NCBI GenBank assembly: GCA_023423775.1
Contig: JAFAEZ010000164.1
Span: 1-8,241 of the forward strand
DNA: 8,241 bases
Origin: Pseudomonadota bacterium
Lineage (GTDB): Bacteria; Pseudomonadota; Alphaproteobacteria; Sphingomonadales; Sphingomonadaceae
Direction: 5' to 3'
How positions within the stretch are numbered: the stretch's first letter is position 1; each line of letters opens with the position of its first letter. The translations under genes were made by a program, and so were the position numbers. Shown in pieces: positions 1 through 6,511 of the stretch. The notes beneath the pieces were generated by a model that saw only the letters and a list, made by a program, of their open reading frames with translations, did not search any database and was not told the DNA's origin.

Positions 1-30
1 TGCGGCCCGCGCGAGCCTGCGGCCCGCGCG
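1..30. repeat. Short GC-rich tandem direct repeat at the window edge
   Basis: The 13-base unit TGCGGCCCGCGCG occurs at 1-13 and again, identically, at 18-30, separated by AGCC, so the period is 17 bases and 1.8 copies are visible. More copies may lie left of the window. It is in non-coding DNA downstream of ccoP. Function is unknown; it may be part of the intergenic repeat that follows it. Confidence 0.6.
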
Positions 31-90
31 CCCTCACCCTCCCGCAGCTGCGACGCGGGCCCCTCCCGCTCCCCCGAGGGGGAGAGGGGT
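31..90. repeat. Palindromic intergenic repeat or hairpin downstream of ccoP, possible terminator
   Basis: Two dyads sit side by side. The first is the perfect 10-base palindrome CGCAGCTGCG at 43-52, flanked by CCCGC (41-45) and GCGGG (55-59). The second is CTCCCCC (69-75), then GA, then GGGGGAG (78-84); outer C-rich and G-rich tracts extend it imperfectly over about 61-89. From the ccoP side it is a strong GC hairpin seven bases after the ccoP stop codon. There is no T-run, so classical intrinsic termination is not shown. From memory, C/G-rich hairpin blocks of this kind are scattered between genes in sphingomonad genomes, so an interspersed REP-like element is as likely as a dedicated terminator. 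Confidence 0.5.
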
Positions 91-96
91 TTGAGG

Positions 97-1023
97 TCAA
101 GGCTGGACATTGTCTGCCGCCTTGCCGGCCCCCGCCACCTGTGCCGGGAGCGCTTCGCCGCCGCCGAGCGAGTGGACGTAGGCGGCGAGCATCTTCACCG
201 TCACCGGGTCGAGCCGGTTGCCCCAGCTCGGCATGACGCCGTAGCGGGCATTGGTCACCGTCTGCGTCAGCGTCTGCCGATCGCCGCCATAGAGCCAGAT
301 CGCGTCGACCAGGTCGGGCGCGCCCAGCGTGCGATTGCCCTCGCCGCCGGGGCCGTGGCAGGCGGCGCAATTCTGGGCGAACAATGCGCTGCCGCGGCGC
401 GAGGATGGGCTCGCTTTCTCGGCGCCGGAGATGACGCGGACGTGCGAGACCAGGTCGCCGATCTGGGCCGCGTCGAGCATGCCGTCGCGTCCGAAGGCGG
501 GCATTTGCGACATGCGGGTCTGGTCATGGCCGGGCTGGCGGATGCCGTGCTCGATCGAGAAGTGGATCGCGGCGATGTCGCCGCCCCACAGCCAATTGTC
601 GTCGTTGAGATTGGGGTAGCCCGGCGATCCGGCCGCGCCCGAACCGTGGCACTGGACGCAGTTCACGCGGAATGCGGCGCGGCCGCCCTCGACCGCCGCC
701 TGCATCAGGCGGGCGTCGTTGGGAAGCTGCTCGATCGGCGTGCGGGCGATCGCGCTGCGGATCGGCGCCTTGCGCGCCTCTTCGGCGGAAAGCTCCTGCT
801 CCAGAACGCCGCGGCTCGACCAGCCGAGGACACCCGCGGTCGCGCGGTCGATCATCGGCCAGGCCGGGTAGAGGATGGAATAGATGATGCCCCAGACGAT
901 GGTCGCATAGAGCGCCCACAGCCACCAGCGCGGCATCGGCGTGTCGAGTTCCTCGATGCCGTCCCACTCATGGCCGACCGTCTCGGTGCCGGTGGCGGCG
1001 TCGATCCGCTTCTTGTCAGCCAT
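97..1023 (-). CDS. ccoP: cbb3-type cytochrome c oxidase subunit III, diheme CcoP
   Basis: CcoP is the membrane-anchored diheme c-type subunit of cytochrome cbb3 oxidase. It passes electrons from cytochrome c towards the CcoO heme and the CcoN active site on the periplasmic side. The 308-residue protein has a cytoplasmic N-terminus, one membrane helix at about residues 33-53, and two cytochrome c domains. Their heme sites are C122-V-Q-C125-H126 and C219-A-A-C222-H223; likely axial methionines are M174 (in QMPAFG) and M264 (in GVMPSWG). Length and domain order are normal for the family. The ATG overlaps the end of ccoQ by 8 bases, and GAGG lies 9 bases upstream, inside ccoQ. It is the last gene of the operon visible here; a hairpin repeat follows instead of the assembly genes ccoGHIS. 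Confidence 0.97.
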   Translation of the reverse strand: MADKKRIDAATGTETVGHEWDGIEELDTPMPRWWLWALYATIVWGIIYSILYPAWPMIDRATAGVLGWSSRGVLEQELSAEEARKAPIRSAIARTPIEQLPNDARLMQAAVEGGRAAFRVNCVQCHGSGAAGSPGYPNLNDDNWLWGGDIAAIHFSIEHGIRQPGHDQTRMSQMPAFGRDGMLDAAQIGDLVSHVRVISGAEKASPSSRRGSALFAQNCAACHGPGGEGNRTLGAPDLVDAIWLYGGDRQTLTQTVTNARYGVMPSWGNRLDPVTVKMLAAYVHSLGGGEALPAQVAGAGKAADNVQP

Positions 1024-1177
1024 TGTCCTTGTCCTCGTCCAGGATGGAAGTCGCCGCCTGGCGGTGGTGAGCCCGCGCGCTTGGGCGCAGCGCCCAGCCG
1101 ACGCAGCTCAGGAAAAGCACGCCGAGAAAGACCAGCCCCCAGGAATCGGCCAGGTGCCGGAGCGCATCGTAATTCAC
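1016..1177 (-). CDS. ccoQ: cbb3-type cytochrome oxidase small subunit CcoQ
   Basis: This 53-residue protein is easily missed because it starts with GTG. CcoQ is the small single-helix subunit that stabilises or assembles the cbb3 complex and carries no cofactor. After the start, residues read NYDALRHLADSWGL, then comes a membrane helix at about residues 13-30 (GLVFLGVLFLSCVGWAL) and a charged cytoplasmic tail ending DEDKDNG, the usual CcoQ/FixQ layout. The GTG at 1177-1175 overlaps the ccoO stop codon as GTGA, and a strong GGAGGAG Shine-Dalgarno lies 5 bases upstream within ccoO. Its end overlaps ccoP. Position between ccoO and ccoP and the small size make the call secure. Both overlaps suggest translational coupling through ccoOQP. 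Confidence 0.9.
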   Translation of the reverse strand: MNYDALRHLADSWGLVFLGVLFLSCVGWALRPSARAHHRQAATSILDEDKDNG

Positions 1178-1908
1178 TTGCGCTCCTCCATCGGCGCGGC
1201 CGCCTCGAAATCGACGAGCGTGCCGAGCATCTGCAGATAGGCGATGAGCGCATCCATCTCGGTGATGCGCGTCGGATCGCCGTCGAAGTCGCGCGCCTGC
1301 GCCTTGGGGTAGCGGGCGAGAAGGCCGCTGCTGTCCGCATCGGGATCGGCCTGCGCCTTCAGGTCCGCGTTGGCGGCCTCGATCGCTTCCTTCGAATAAG
1401 GCACGCCGACCCGCGCGAGCGCCTTGAGATCGGCGGAGACGTCGCCGGCGGCGAGGTCCTTCTTGGCGAGGAAAGCGTAGCGCGGCATCACCGATTCCGG
1501 CACCACGGCGCGCGGGTCCTTCATATGCTGGACGTGCCATTCGTCCGAATAACGGCCGCCGACACGGGCGAGATCGGGTCCGGTTCGCTTCGATCCCCAT
1601 TGAAAGGGGTGGTCGTAGATGCTCTCGGCGGCGAGGCTGTAATGGCCGTAGCGCTCCACCTCGTCGCGGAACGGCCGCACCATCTGGCTGTGGCAGGCGT
1701 AGCAGCCTTCGCGGATGTAGATGTTCCGGCCGGCCAGCTCGAGCGGGGTGTAGGGGCGCACCCCCTCCACCTTCTCGACGGTCGAGTCGATCCAGAACAA
1801 GGGCGCGATCTCGACGATGCCGCCGATCGCGACGGCGACGGTGGAGAGGATGGCGAGCAGCGTTACGCTGCGCTCCACCTTCTTGTGGTCCAGGACCTTG
1901 GTAGCCAT
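1174..1908 (-). CDS. ccoO: cbb3-type cytochrome c oxidase subunit II, monoheme CcoO
   Basis: CcoO (FixO) is the membrane-anchored monoheme cytochrome c subunit that relays electrons from CcoP to heme b in CcoN. The 244-residue protein has a short N-terminus, one membrane helix at about residues 14-36, and a periplasmic heme domain. The heme site is C69-Y-A-C72-H73 within the conserved REGCYACHSQMVRPF block; M141 in ESVMPRY is the likely axial ligand. Other family blocks are WGSKRTGPDLARVGGRYSD (about 104-122) and a C-terminal TEMDALIAYLQMLGT helix (216-230). ATG was chosen because AGGAA, overlapping the ccoN stop codon, sits 8 bases upstream. Nine bases separate it from ccoN, and its stop overlaps the ccoQ start. 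Confidence 0.97.
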   Translation of the reverse strand: MATKVLDHKKVERSVTLLAILSTVAVAIGGIVEIAPLFWIDSTVEKVEGVRPYTPLELAGRNIYIREGCYACHSQMVRPFRDEVERYGHYSLAAESIYDHPFQWGSKRTGPDLARVGGRYSDEWHVQHMKDPRAVVPESVMPRYAFLAKKDLAAGDVSADLKALARVGVPYSKEAIEAANADLKAQADPDADSSGLLARYPKAQARDFDGDPTRITEMDALIAYLQMLGTLVDFEAAAPMEERK

Positions 1909-1917
1909 CGTAATTTC

Positions 1918-3627
1918 CTATTCGGCCGGGACGAGCGGCGCTTCGGGGATGCGGGCGGGCGCCGGTCCGGCGGAGCCCGTCTTGGCGGGCAGCGGGCGAT
2001 CGGCGGCCGGATCGTAGGGAGCATCGCGCATCGGCGCTTCGTCGCGCTGCTTGCCGGCGATCGTCATCCAGACGTTCCAGACCATGACCAGGGCGCCGGC
2101 GAGGTAGAGCAGGCCGCCGGTGGCGCGGATCAGGTAGTAAGGAAGCATTTCCCCGACGACCTCGGCGAACGAATAGACGAGGTAGCCGTCGTCCCCATAT
2201 TCGCGCCACATCAGCCCCTGCATGATGCCGGCGACCCACATCGAGGCGGCGTAGAGGACGATCCCCAGCGTCGCGAGCCAGAAGTGCCAGTTGATCATGC
2301 GCAGCGAGTAGAGCCGCTCGCGCGCCCACAGCCGTGGCACGAGATAATAGATGGCGGCGAAGGTGATCAGGCCGTTCCAGCCGAGCGCGCCGGCATGGAC
2401 GTGGCCGACCGTCCAGTCGGTATAATGCGACAGCGAGTTGACCGTCTTGATCGACATCATCGGGCCTTCGAAGGTCGCCATGCCGTAGAAGGCGAGGGCG
2501 ACCACCATCATGCGGATGATCGGATCGGTGCGGATCTTGTCCCACGCGCCGTTGAGCGTCATCAGGCCGTTGATCATGCCGCCCCAGCTCGGCATCCACA
2601 GCACCACCGAGAACACCATGCCCAGCGTCTGCGCCCAATCGGGCAGCGCCGTGTAATGGAGGTGGTGCGGGCCCGCCCAGATGTAGAGGAAGATCAGCGA
2701 CCAGAAGTGGATGATCGAAAGCCGGTAGGAATAGACCGGCCGCTCGGCCTGCTTGGGCACGAAATAATACATCATGGGGAGCAAGGGTACGGTCCGCAAG
2801 AAGGCGACCGCATTGTGCCCATACCACCATTGGGTCAGCGCATCCTGGACGCCGGCGAAGGCGGAATAGGATTTGGATCCGAACAGGCTGACCGGCATCG
2901 ACAGGTTGTTGACGATGTGCAGCATCGCGATCGCCAGGATGAAGGCGAGGTAGAACCAGTTCGCGACATAGATGTGCGGCTCGCTGCGCCGCGCGAGCGT
3001 GCCGACGAAGACGATGAAATAGGCGATCCAGACGATGGTCAGCCAGAGGTCGGCATACCATTCGGGCTCGGCATATTCGCGCGCCGCGGTGATCCCGAGC
3101 ACGTAGCCGCTCGCCGCCAGCACGATGAAGAGCTGGTAGCCCCAGAAGACGAAGCGGGCGAGGCCGGGAAAGGCGAGCCGCGCGCGGCAGGTGCGCTGGA
3201 CGACATAGAAGCTGGTCGCGATCAGCGCGTTGCCGCAGAAGGCGAAGATAACCGCCGACGTGTGCAGCGGCCGCAGCCGCCCGAACGTCGTATATTCGGA
3301 ATTGAAGTTGAGCGCGGGGAAGGCGAGCTGGAGGGCGATGTAGAGCCCGGCGAGCAGGCCGATGATCGCCCAGAAGACGGTGGCGATCACGCCCCACCGG
3401 ATCGGATCGTCGTCATAGCGGTCGCTCGGCGGCGGCGCGCGCAGCATGCCGCGCGCGATCGCGCCATAATCGGCGCCGCTCAGGGTCACGGCCAGCATTA
3501 CCAGCGCGGCGATGCCGATGATCGCCATATGGACCGCGAAGCCCGAATCGACCGCGGCGGCGAAGCCGCCCAACGCAATGAGGGCGGCCAGCAGCCACCC
3601 CCCGCTCTTGAAAACCAATGTATCCAA
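1918..3627 (-). CDS. ccoN: cbb3-type cytochrome c oxidase catalytic subunit I, CcoN
   Basis: CcoN reduces oxygen to water at a heme b3/CuB centre and pumps protons; this C-type oxidase class works at very low oxygen. Numbering from the TTG at 3627 (569 residues), all key residues are present: H122 (RPLHTSAVIF) and H411 for low-spin heme b, H409 for heme b3 (GHVHAGALGWN), H271 (WWYGHNAV), H321 and H322 (GPHHLHYT) for CuB, and Y315, the expected cross-linked tyrosine. About 70 residues with two predicted helices precede the canonical core, and a polar tail of about 40 residues follows it. No ATG exists before the first helices. The TTG has GGGGAAG 4 bases upstream; a second TTG at 3618 is possible. 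The reading frame stays open 27 codons further to a TTG inside the FNR box, which I reject as a start. Confidence 0.96.
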   Translation of the reverse strand: MDTLVFKSGGWLLAALIALGGFAAAVDSGFAVHMAIIGIAALVMLAVTLSGADYGAIARGMLRAPPPSDRYDDDPIRWGVIATVFWAIIGLLAGLYIALQLAFPALNFNSEYTTFGRLRPLHTSAVIFAFCGNALIATSFYVVQRTCRARLAFPGLARFVFWGYQLFIVLAASGYVLGITAAREYAEPEWYADLWLTIVWIAYFIVFVGTLARRSEPHIYVANWFYLAFILAIAMLHIVNNLSMPVSLFGSKSYSAFAGVQDALTQWWYGHNAVAFLRTVPLLPMMYYFVPKQAERPVYSYRLSIIHFWSLIFLYIWAGPHHLHYTALPDWAQTLGMVFSVVLWMPSWGGMINGLMTLNGAWDKIRTDPIIRMMVVALAFYGMATFEGPMMSIKTVNSLSHYTDWTVGHVHAGALGWNGLITFAAIYYLVPRLWARERLYSLRMINWHFWLATLGIVLYAASMWVAGIMQGLMWREYGDDGYLVYSFAEVVGEMLPYYLIRATGGLLYLAGALVMVWNVWMTIAGKQRDEAPMRDAPYDPAADRPLPAKTGSAGPAPARIPEAPLVPAE

Positions 3628-3694
3628 TGTTCTTCCCCGCGGGGCACCGCGCCCGCTCCCGGCCCCGTCCTGCTGCGCTGCGGCACAGCACTCA

Positions 3695-3708
3695 TTGATC
3701 CAGGTCAA
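3695..3708 (-). promoter_or_regulatory. FNR-type operator upstream of ccoN
   Basis: On the minus strand the site reads TTGACCTGGATCAA, a 9 of 10 match to TTGAT-N4-ATCAA, the consensus for FNR/Anr/FnrL proteins. Its centre is about 74 bases upstream of the proposed ccoN start. A class II activation site centred at -41.5 would put the transcript start near 3660, leaving a leader of roughly 30 bases. No convincing -10 hexamer is visible. The regulator encoded nearby at 4322-5059 carries the matching recognition helix, so local control of ccoNOQP is strongly suggested. Confidence 0.88.
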
Positions 3709-3740
3709 AAAGTCCGCGGCGGCACACGGCCGGGCGAGTC

Positions 3741-3756
3741 ACGCCTCGGCAGGCGT
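3741..3756 (-). terminator. Weak hairpin at the end of the GNAT gene
   Basis: ACGCCT (3741-3746) and AGGCGT (3751-3756) form a perfect 6-base stem with a 4-base loop. The stem begins at the last base of the acetyltransferase stop codon. There is no T-run after it on the minus strand, so it is only a candidate for reducing read-through from the acetyltransferase gene into the ccoN promoter region. Confidence 0.2.
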
Positions 3757-4223
3757 CACTTGCGAAGCGTCGCCCAACGGCAATCGAGGTCCTTGGTGAG
3801 GACGATCGACTCCGCATTGTGGCCGAGCGCGATCCAGCCGCGTGTCTTGGCCGAACTGGAATCGATGTGGCCGCGCCCGCTCACGATCATCCGCACCGCG
3901 GCGCAGTCCTGGGCGCGCGCGAGCGACTCGACCGCCTCGCACAAAGCCTTGCGGCCGGGCGAGGCGCGACTGAGCTCGAACGTCACGAAGTTCTCGACCA
4001 GCATGATCATGCCGTAGCGCAGGCAATCCTCGCGCCGGTAGGTGAGCAGGCCGAACAGCGTGTCGCCGCCGCCGAACAGGCCGAGGATGCCGCCTTTCGT
4101 CTGCATGCCGCGGGCATAGGTCAGCCAGCGCTCGAGCGACACATCGGGTGCCAGCGTGCGGATCAGCGCATAGGCCGATTCGATCTGACCGTCGGACAGG
4201 TCCGACACCGAAAAATGCGTCAT
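3756..4223 (-). CDS. GNAT-family N-acetyltransferase-like protein
   Basis: This 155-residue soluble protein has no signal peptide or membrane helix. It looks like a small single-domain GNAT acetyltransferase, which would transfer an acetyl group from acetyl-CoA to an unknown amine. Support comes from the fold pattern: an N-terminal helix region (about 12-40), strands around GDTLFGLLTYRRE (53-65), a beta-4 strand LVENFVTFEL (75-84), an acetyl-CoA loop SPGRKALCEAVESLAR (88-103) leading into the long helix, and a following strand AAVRMIVS (108-115). The pyrophosphate loop is not a textbook R/Q-x-x-G-x-G/A, so activity is uncertain. The C-terminal half (FGLLTYRRED, HNAESIVLTKDLDCRW) is typical of uncharacterised members. 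It diverges from fnr and lies 128 bases upstream of ccoN on the same strand. No clear Shine-Dalgarno precedes the ATG. Confidence 0.72.
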   Translation of the reverse strand: MTHFSVSDLSDGQIESAYALIRTLAPDVSLERWLTYARGMQTKGGILGLFGGGDTLFGLLTYRREDCLRYGMIMLVENFVTFELSRASPGRKALCEAVESLARAQDCAAVRMIVSGRGHIDSSSAKTRGWIALGHNAESIVLTKDLDCRWATLRK

Positions 4224-4283
4224 GGTGGCAACCGCTTCAAATGTGATAGTCGGCCAGGATGCAGCATTTGAGGCAGTCGCTCG

Positions 4284-4297
4284 TTGATCTGCCTCAT
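4284..4297 (+). promoter_or_regulatory. Degenerate FNR-like site in the fnr/GNAT divergent region
   Basis: TTGATCTGCCTCAT keeps one perfect half-site (TTGAT) and a 3 of 5 second half (CTCAT against ATCAA), 8 of 10 overall. It lies 24 bases before the fnr ATG and 60 bases before the ATG of the divergent acetyltransferase. So close to fnr it would more likely repress than activate, giving autoregulation; for the acetyltransferase it could act as an activator site. At this match level chance is possible. Confidence 0.4.
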
Positions 4298-4321
4298 AAG
4301 CGAGAATGTGAGGAGTTCCCG

Positions 4322-5059
4322 ATGTCGCGATCGTCAGCCCAGCCGCATGGCGCGCCTGAGCTTGAAGAAGCGCATCCTTGCCTTGACTGCGCGGTGCGCT
4401 TGCAGTCGGTCTGCGGCGTGCTTGAAAGCGACGAGTTGAGGGCGTTCCGCCAGAGTGGCGCGACCACCATCATGGAGCCGGGCAAAACCCTGTTCTACGA
4501 AGGCGACGAGGCGACCAGCGTCTATAATCTCACCCACGGTACCTTGCGGTTGTCGAAGCTGCTCCCCGACGGACGCCGCCAGATCGCCGGCTTCGTCTTT
4601 CCCGGCGACTTTCTCGGCATCACGATGGAGGAGGAGCATGCCTTCACCGCCGAAGCGGTCACTGCGGCCGAATTGTGTCGCTTCCCGCGCGCCCGCTTCG
4701 ACGATTTCGTCGAAGCGCACCCGCATATCGAGCGCCGCCTCTATGCCCTGGCTGCACACGAACTCGCTGCCGCGCGCCAGCAAGTGGTCCTTCTCGGCCG
4801 GAAGACCGCGACCGAGCGCGTCGCTTCGTTCCTGCTGATGCTTGCCGGGCGGCTCGACGTCGAGGGAGGGCTGACCGACGACGGCGCGGTCCTGCTGCCG
4901 ATGTCGCGCAACGACATGGCGGACTATCTCGGGCTCCGCATCGAGACGGTGAGCCGGGAACTGGGCGCGCTCAAGGCCGCCCGGCTCATCCAGCTTGCCG
5001 GCACGCACAAGGTCCGGCTGATCGACCGGAGCGGACTGGAGCAGGTCGCCGAGGGCTGA
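4322..5059 (+). CDS. fnr: Crp/Fnr-family oxygen-sensing regulator, FnrL type
   Basis: This is a cytoplasmic transcription factor that binds DNA as a dimer when an oxygen-labile [4Fe-4S] cluster is intact. The 245-residue protein has an N-terminal cysteine cluster C20-x2-C23-x7-C31, the spacing of alphaproteobacterial FnrL rather than E. coli FNR (x2, x5), and a likely fourth ligand C119 in AAELCRFPR. A cyclic-nucleotide-like beta-roll spans about 40-130, the dimer helix about 133-160, and a Crp-type helix-turn-helix about 193-226. Its recognition helix has E208-T-V-S211-R212, the residues that read TTGAT sites in the FNR family. The ATG at 4322 has AGGAG 6 bases upstream; an upstream in-frame ATG at 4259 would add 21 residues unlike the family and lies in the divergent promoter region. 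It converges with hemN across 47 bases. Strong FNR sites precede ccoN and hemN. Confidence 0.95.
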   Translation: MSRSSAQPHGAPELEEAHPCLDCAVRLQSVCGVLESDELRAFRQSGATTIMEPGKTLFYEGDEATSVYNLTHGTLRLSKLLPDGRRQIAGFVFPGDFLGITMEEEHAFTAEAVTAAELCRFPRARFDDFVEAHPHIERRLYALAAHELAAARQQVVLLGRKTATERVASFLLMLAGRLDVEGGLTDDGAVLLPMSRNDMADYLGLRIETVSRELGALKAARLIQLAGTHKVRLIDRSGLEQVAEG

Positions 5060-5106
5060 CGCGACCCGGCTCGGCGCAATGCCGTGGCTTCGATTCACAT
5101 TCCCCG

Positions 5107-6456
5107 TCAGACCGCGCGCGAATGGCGCGCCGTGCCTTGCCCGAGATATTGGTCGAACGCGGCGGCGAGCACGCGCACCAGCGGCCGCGCTTCCTCGCGC
5201 ATCGCGATGACGTGGCCGTCGCGGCGGGCAAGCCCGTCCGCGACCAGGGCGTCGACGCCGTGCGCGCTGCCGATCAGATGCTCGGGATCGGCTCCGAAGC
5301 TGGCGCAGACAGCACCGAGATCGACGCGATAGTCGCACATCAGTCGCTCGATTACGGTCGCGCGTAGGCGGTCCTCGGCGGCAAAGGCGCAGCCCTTGCT
5401 GACCGCGAGCTGGCCCGCGGCAATGCGGCGCTGATAATCGCTGATCAGCACCGTATTCTGGACATAGCCTTGCGGCAGCCGCCCGATCGAGGAGGCGCCG
5501 AAGCCGATCAGAGTCTCGCAAGCGTCGGTGGTGTAGCCCTGGAAATTGCGGTGGAGGCTGCCTTGGGCGAGGGCCAGCGCGAGCGGGTCGTCGGGCCGGG
5601 CGAAATGGTCGAGGCCGATGCGAACATAGCCGGCGCCGACCAAAGCCCCGGCGATCGCCTCCGCCTGGGCGTGGCGCGCCGCGCCGTCGGGCAGCGCCGC
5701 TTCCTCGATTTTGCGTTGGTGGAGCTTGAAGCTCGGCACATGGGCGTAGCCGAACACCGCCAAGCGGTTCGGCGCGAGCGCGACCGCCTGCTCCACGGTG
5801 TCGACGCAGGATTGGATGCTCTGGTGCGGCAAACCGTAGATCAGGTCGAAATTGATCCCGGCGACGCCGGCGGCGCGCAGCCCGGCGACCGCCGCCTCGG
5901 TCTGCTCATAGCTCTGGACGCGGTTGATCGCCTGCTGGACGATTGGATCGAAGCTCTGGACGCCGAGGCTAGCGCGGGTCACCCCGCCCGCGGCCAGCGC
6001 TGCGATCATTTCGGGCGAGAGCGTGCGCGGATCGATCTCGATCGCCACCTCGGCATCGGCGGCAAGGTCGAAGCGGCTGCGCAGATGGTCCATCAGGGCC
6101 ACGAACTGTGCGGGCTGCATCAGCGTCGGCGTGCCGCCCCCGAAATGGACGTGGCGGGCGACGATCCGGGCGGGCAGCGTCTCGGCGACCAGCGCGATCT
6201 CCGCCCACAAGGCCGCGAGATAGCGCTCGATCGGCGCGTCGCGCGCAGTGATCGTGGTGTGACAGCCGCAATACCAGCACATCGACCGGCAAAAGGGGAC
6301 GTGCAGATAGAGCGACGCCGCCGTATCGGCGGGGACCTCGCTGAGCCATTGCCGGTAGAGGTCGCTCTCCGCCGGCTTGAAGTGCGGCGCGGTCGGATAG
6401 CTGGTGTAGCGCGGTAGCGGCAGGTCCGCATAACGCGCTAGGATCTGGTTGTTCAC
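5107..6456 (-). CDS. hemN: Oxygen-independent coproporphyrinogen III dehydrogenase HemN
   Basis: HemN is a cytoplasmic radical-SAM enzyme that converts coproporphyrinogen III to protoporphyrinogen IX without oxygen, in heme synthesis. The 449-residue protein (from GTG) matches the usual length. It shows PRYTSYPTAPHF (15-26), the YLHVPFC block, the cluster motif C56-x3-C60-x2-C63 followed by G-C65, HFGGGTPT (104-111), NFDLIYGLPHQ and IGFGASSIG, all hallmarks of true HemN rather than HemW-like relatives; the adjacent C65 and the N-terminal PRYTSYPTA are especially telling. GTG at 6456 has GGAG 8 bases upstream and fits the FNR site, which would put the transcript start near 6477. The alternative ATG at 6474 (455 residues) lacks a Shine-Dalgarno and would be almost leaderless. 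The reading frame extends open to 6843, but that stretch is not HemN-like. It converges on fnr. Confidence 0.95.
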   Translation of the reverse strand: MNNQILARYADLPLPRYTSYPTAPHFKPAESDLYRQWLSEVPADTAASLYLHVPFCRSMCWYCGCHTTITARDAPIERYLAALWAEIALVAETLPARIVARHVHFGGGTPTLMQPAQFVALMDHLRSRFDLAADAEVAIEIDPRTLSPEMIAALAAGGVTRASLGVQSFDPIVQQAINRVQSYEQTEAAVAGLRAAGVAGINFDLIYGLPHQSIQSCVDTVEQAVALAPNRLAVFGYAHVPSFKLHQRKIEEAALPDGAARHAQAEAIAGALVGAGYVRIGLDHFARPDDPLALALAQGSLHRNFQGYTTDACETLIGFGASSIGRLPQGYVQNTVLISDYQRRIAAGQLAVSKGCAFAAEDRLRATVIERLMCDYRVDLGAVCASFGADPEHLIGSAHGVDALVADGLARRDGHVIAMREEARPLVRVLAAAFDQYLGQGTARHSRAV

Positions 6457-6511
6457 CTCGGAGTCTCCGCTCATGTCGCCGGACCCGTAGCCGCGCCGGC
6501 TCTGCGACACT

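Noticed and set aside
1016..3397. A 793-codon minus-strand frame overlapping ccoN and ccoO
   Set aside because: Only its last 53 codons, from the GTG at 1177, are real (ccoQ). The rest is out of frame with CcoN and CcoO, which carry all the heme and copper ligands.
91..4017. A 1308-codon open frame on the plus strand across the whole cco operon and most of the GNAT gene
   Set aside because: It is antisense to five well-supported genes. Its product is rich in Arg, Asp, Gly and Ala with no recognisable domain, which is what high-GC codon bias produces opposite real genes.
4259..4321. Upstream ATG extending fnr by 21 residues
   Set aside because: The ATG at 4322 has AGGAG 6 bases upstream, while the extension lies in the divergent promoter region and has no family similarity.
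5060..5106. Terminator between convergent fnr and hemN
   Set aside because: I see no stem-loop with a T-run in these 47 bases.
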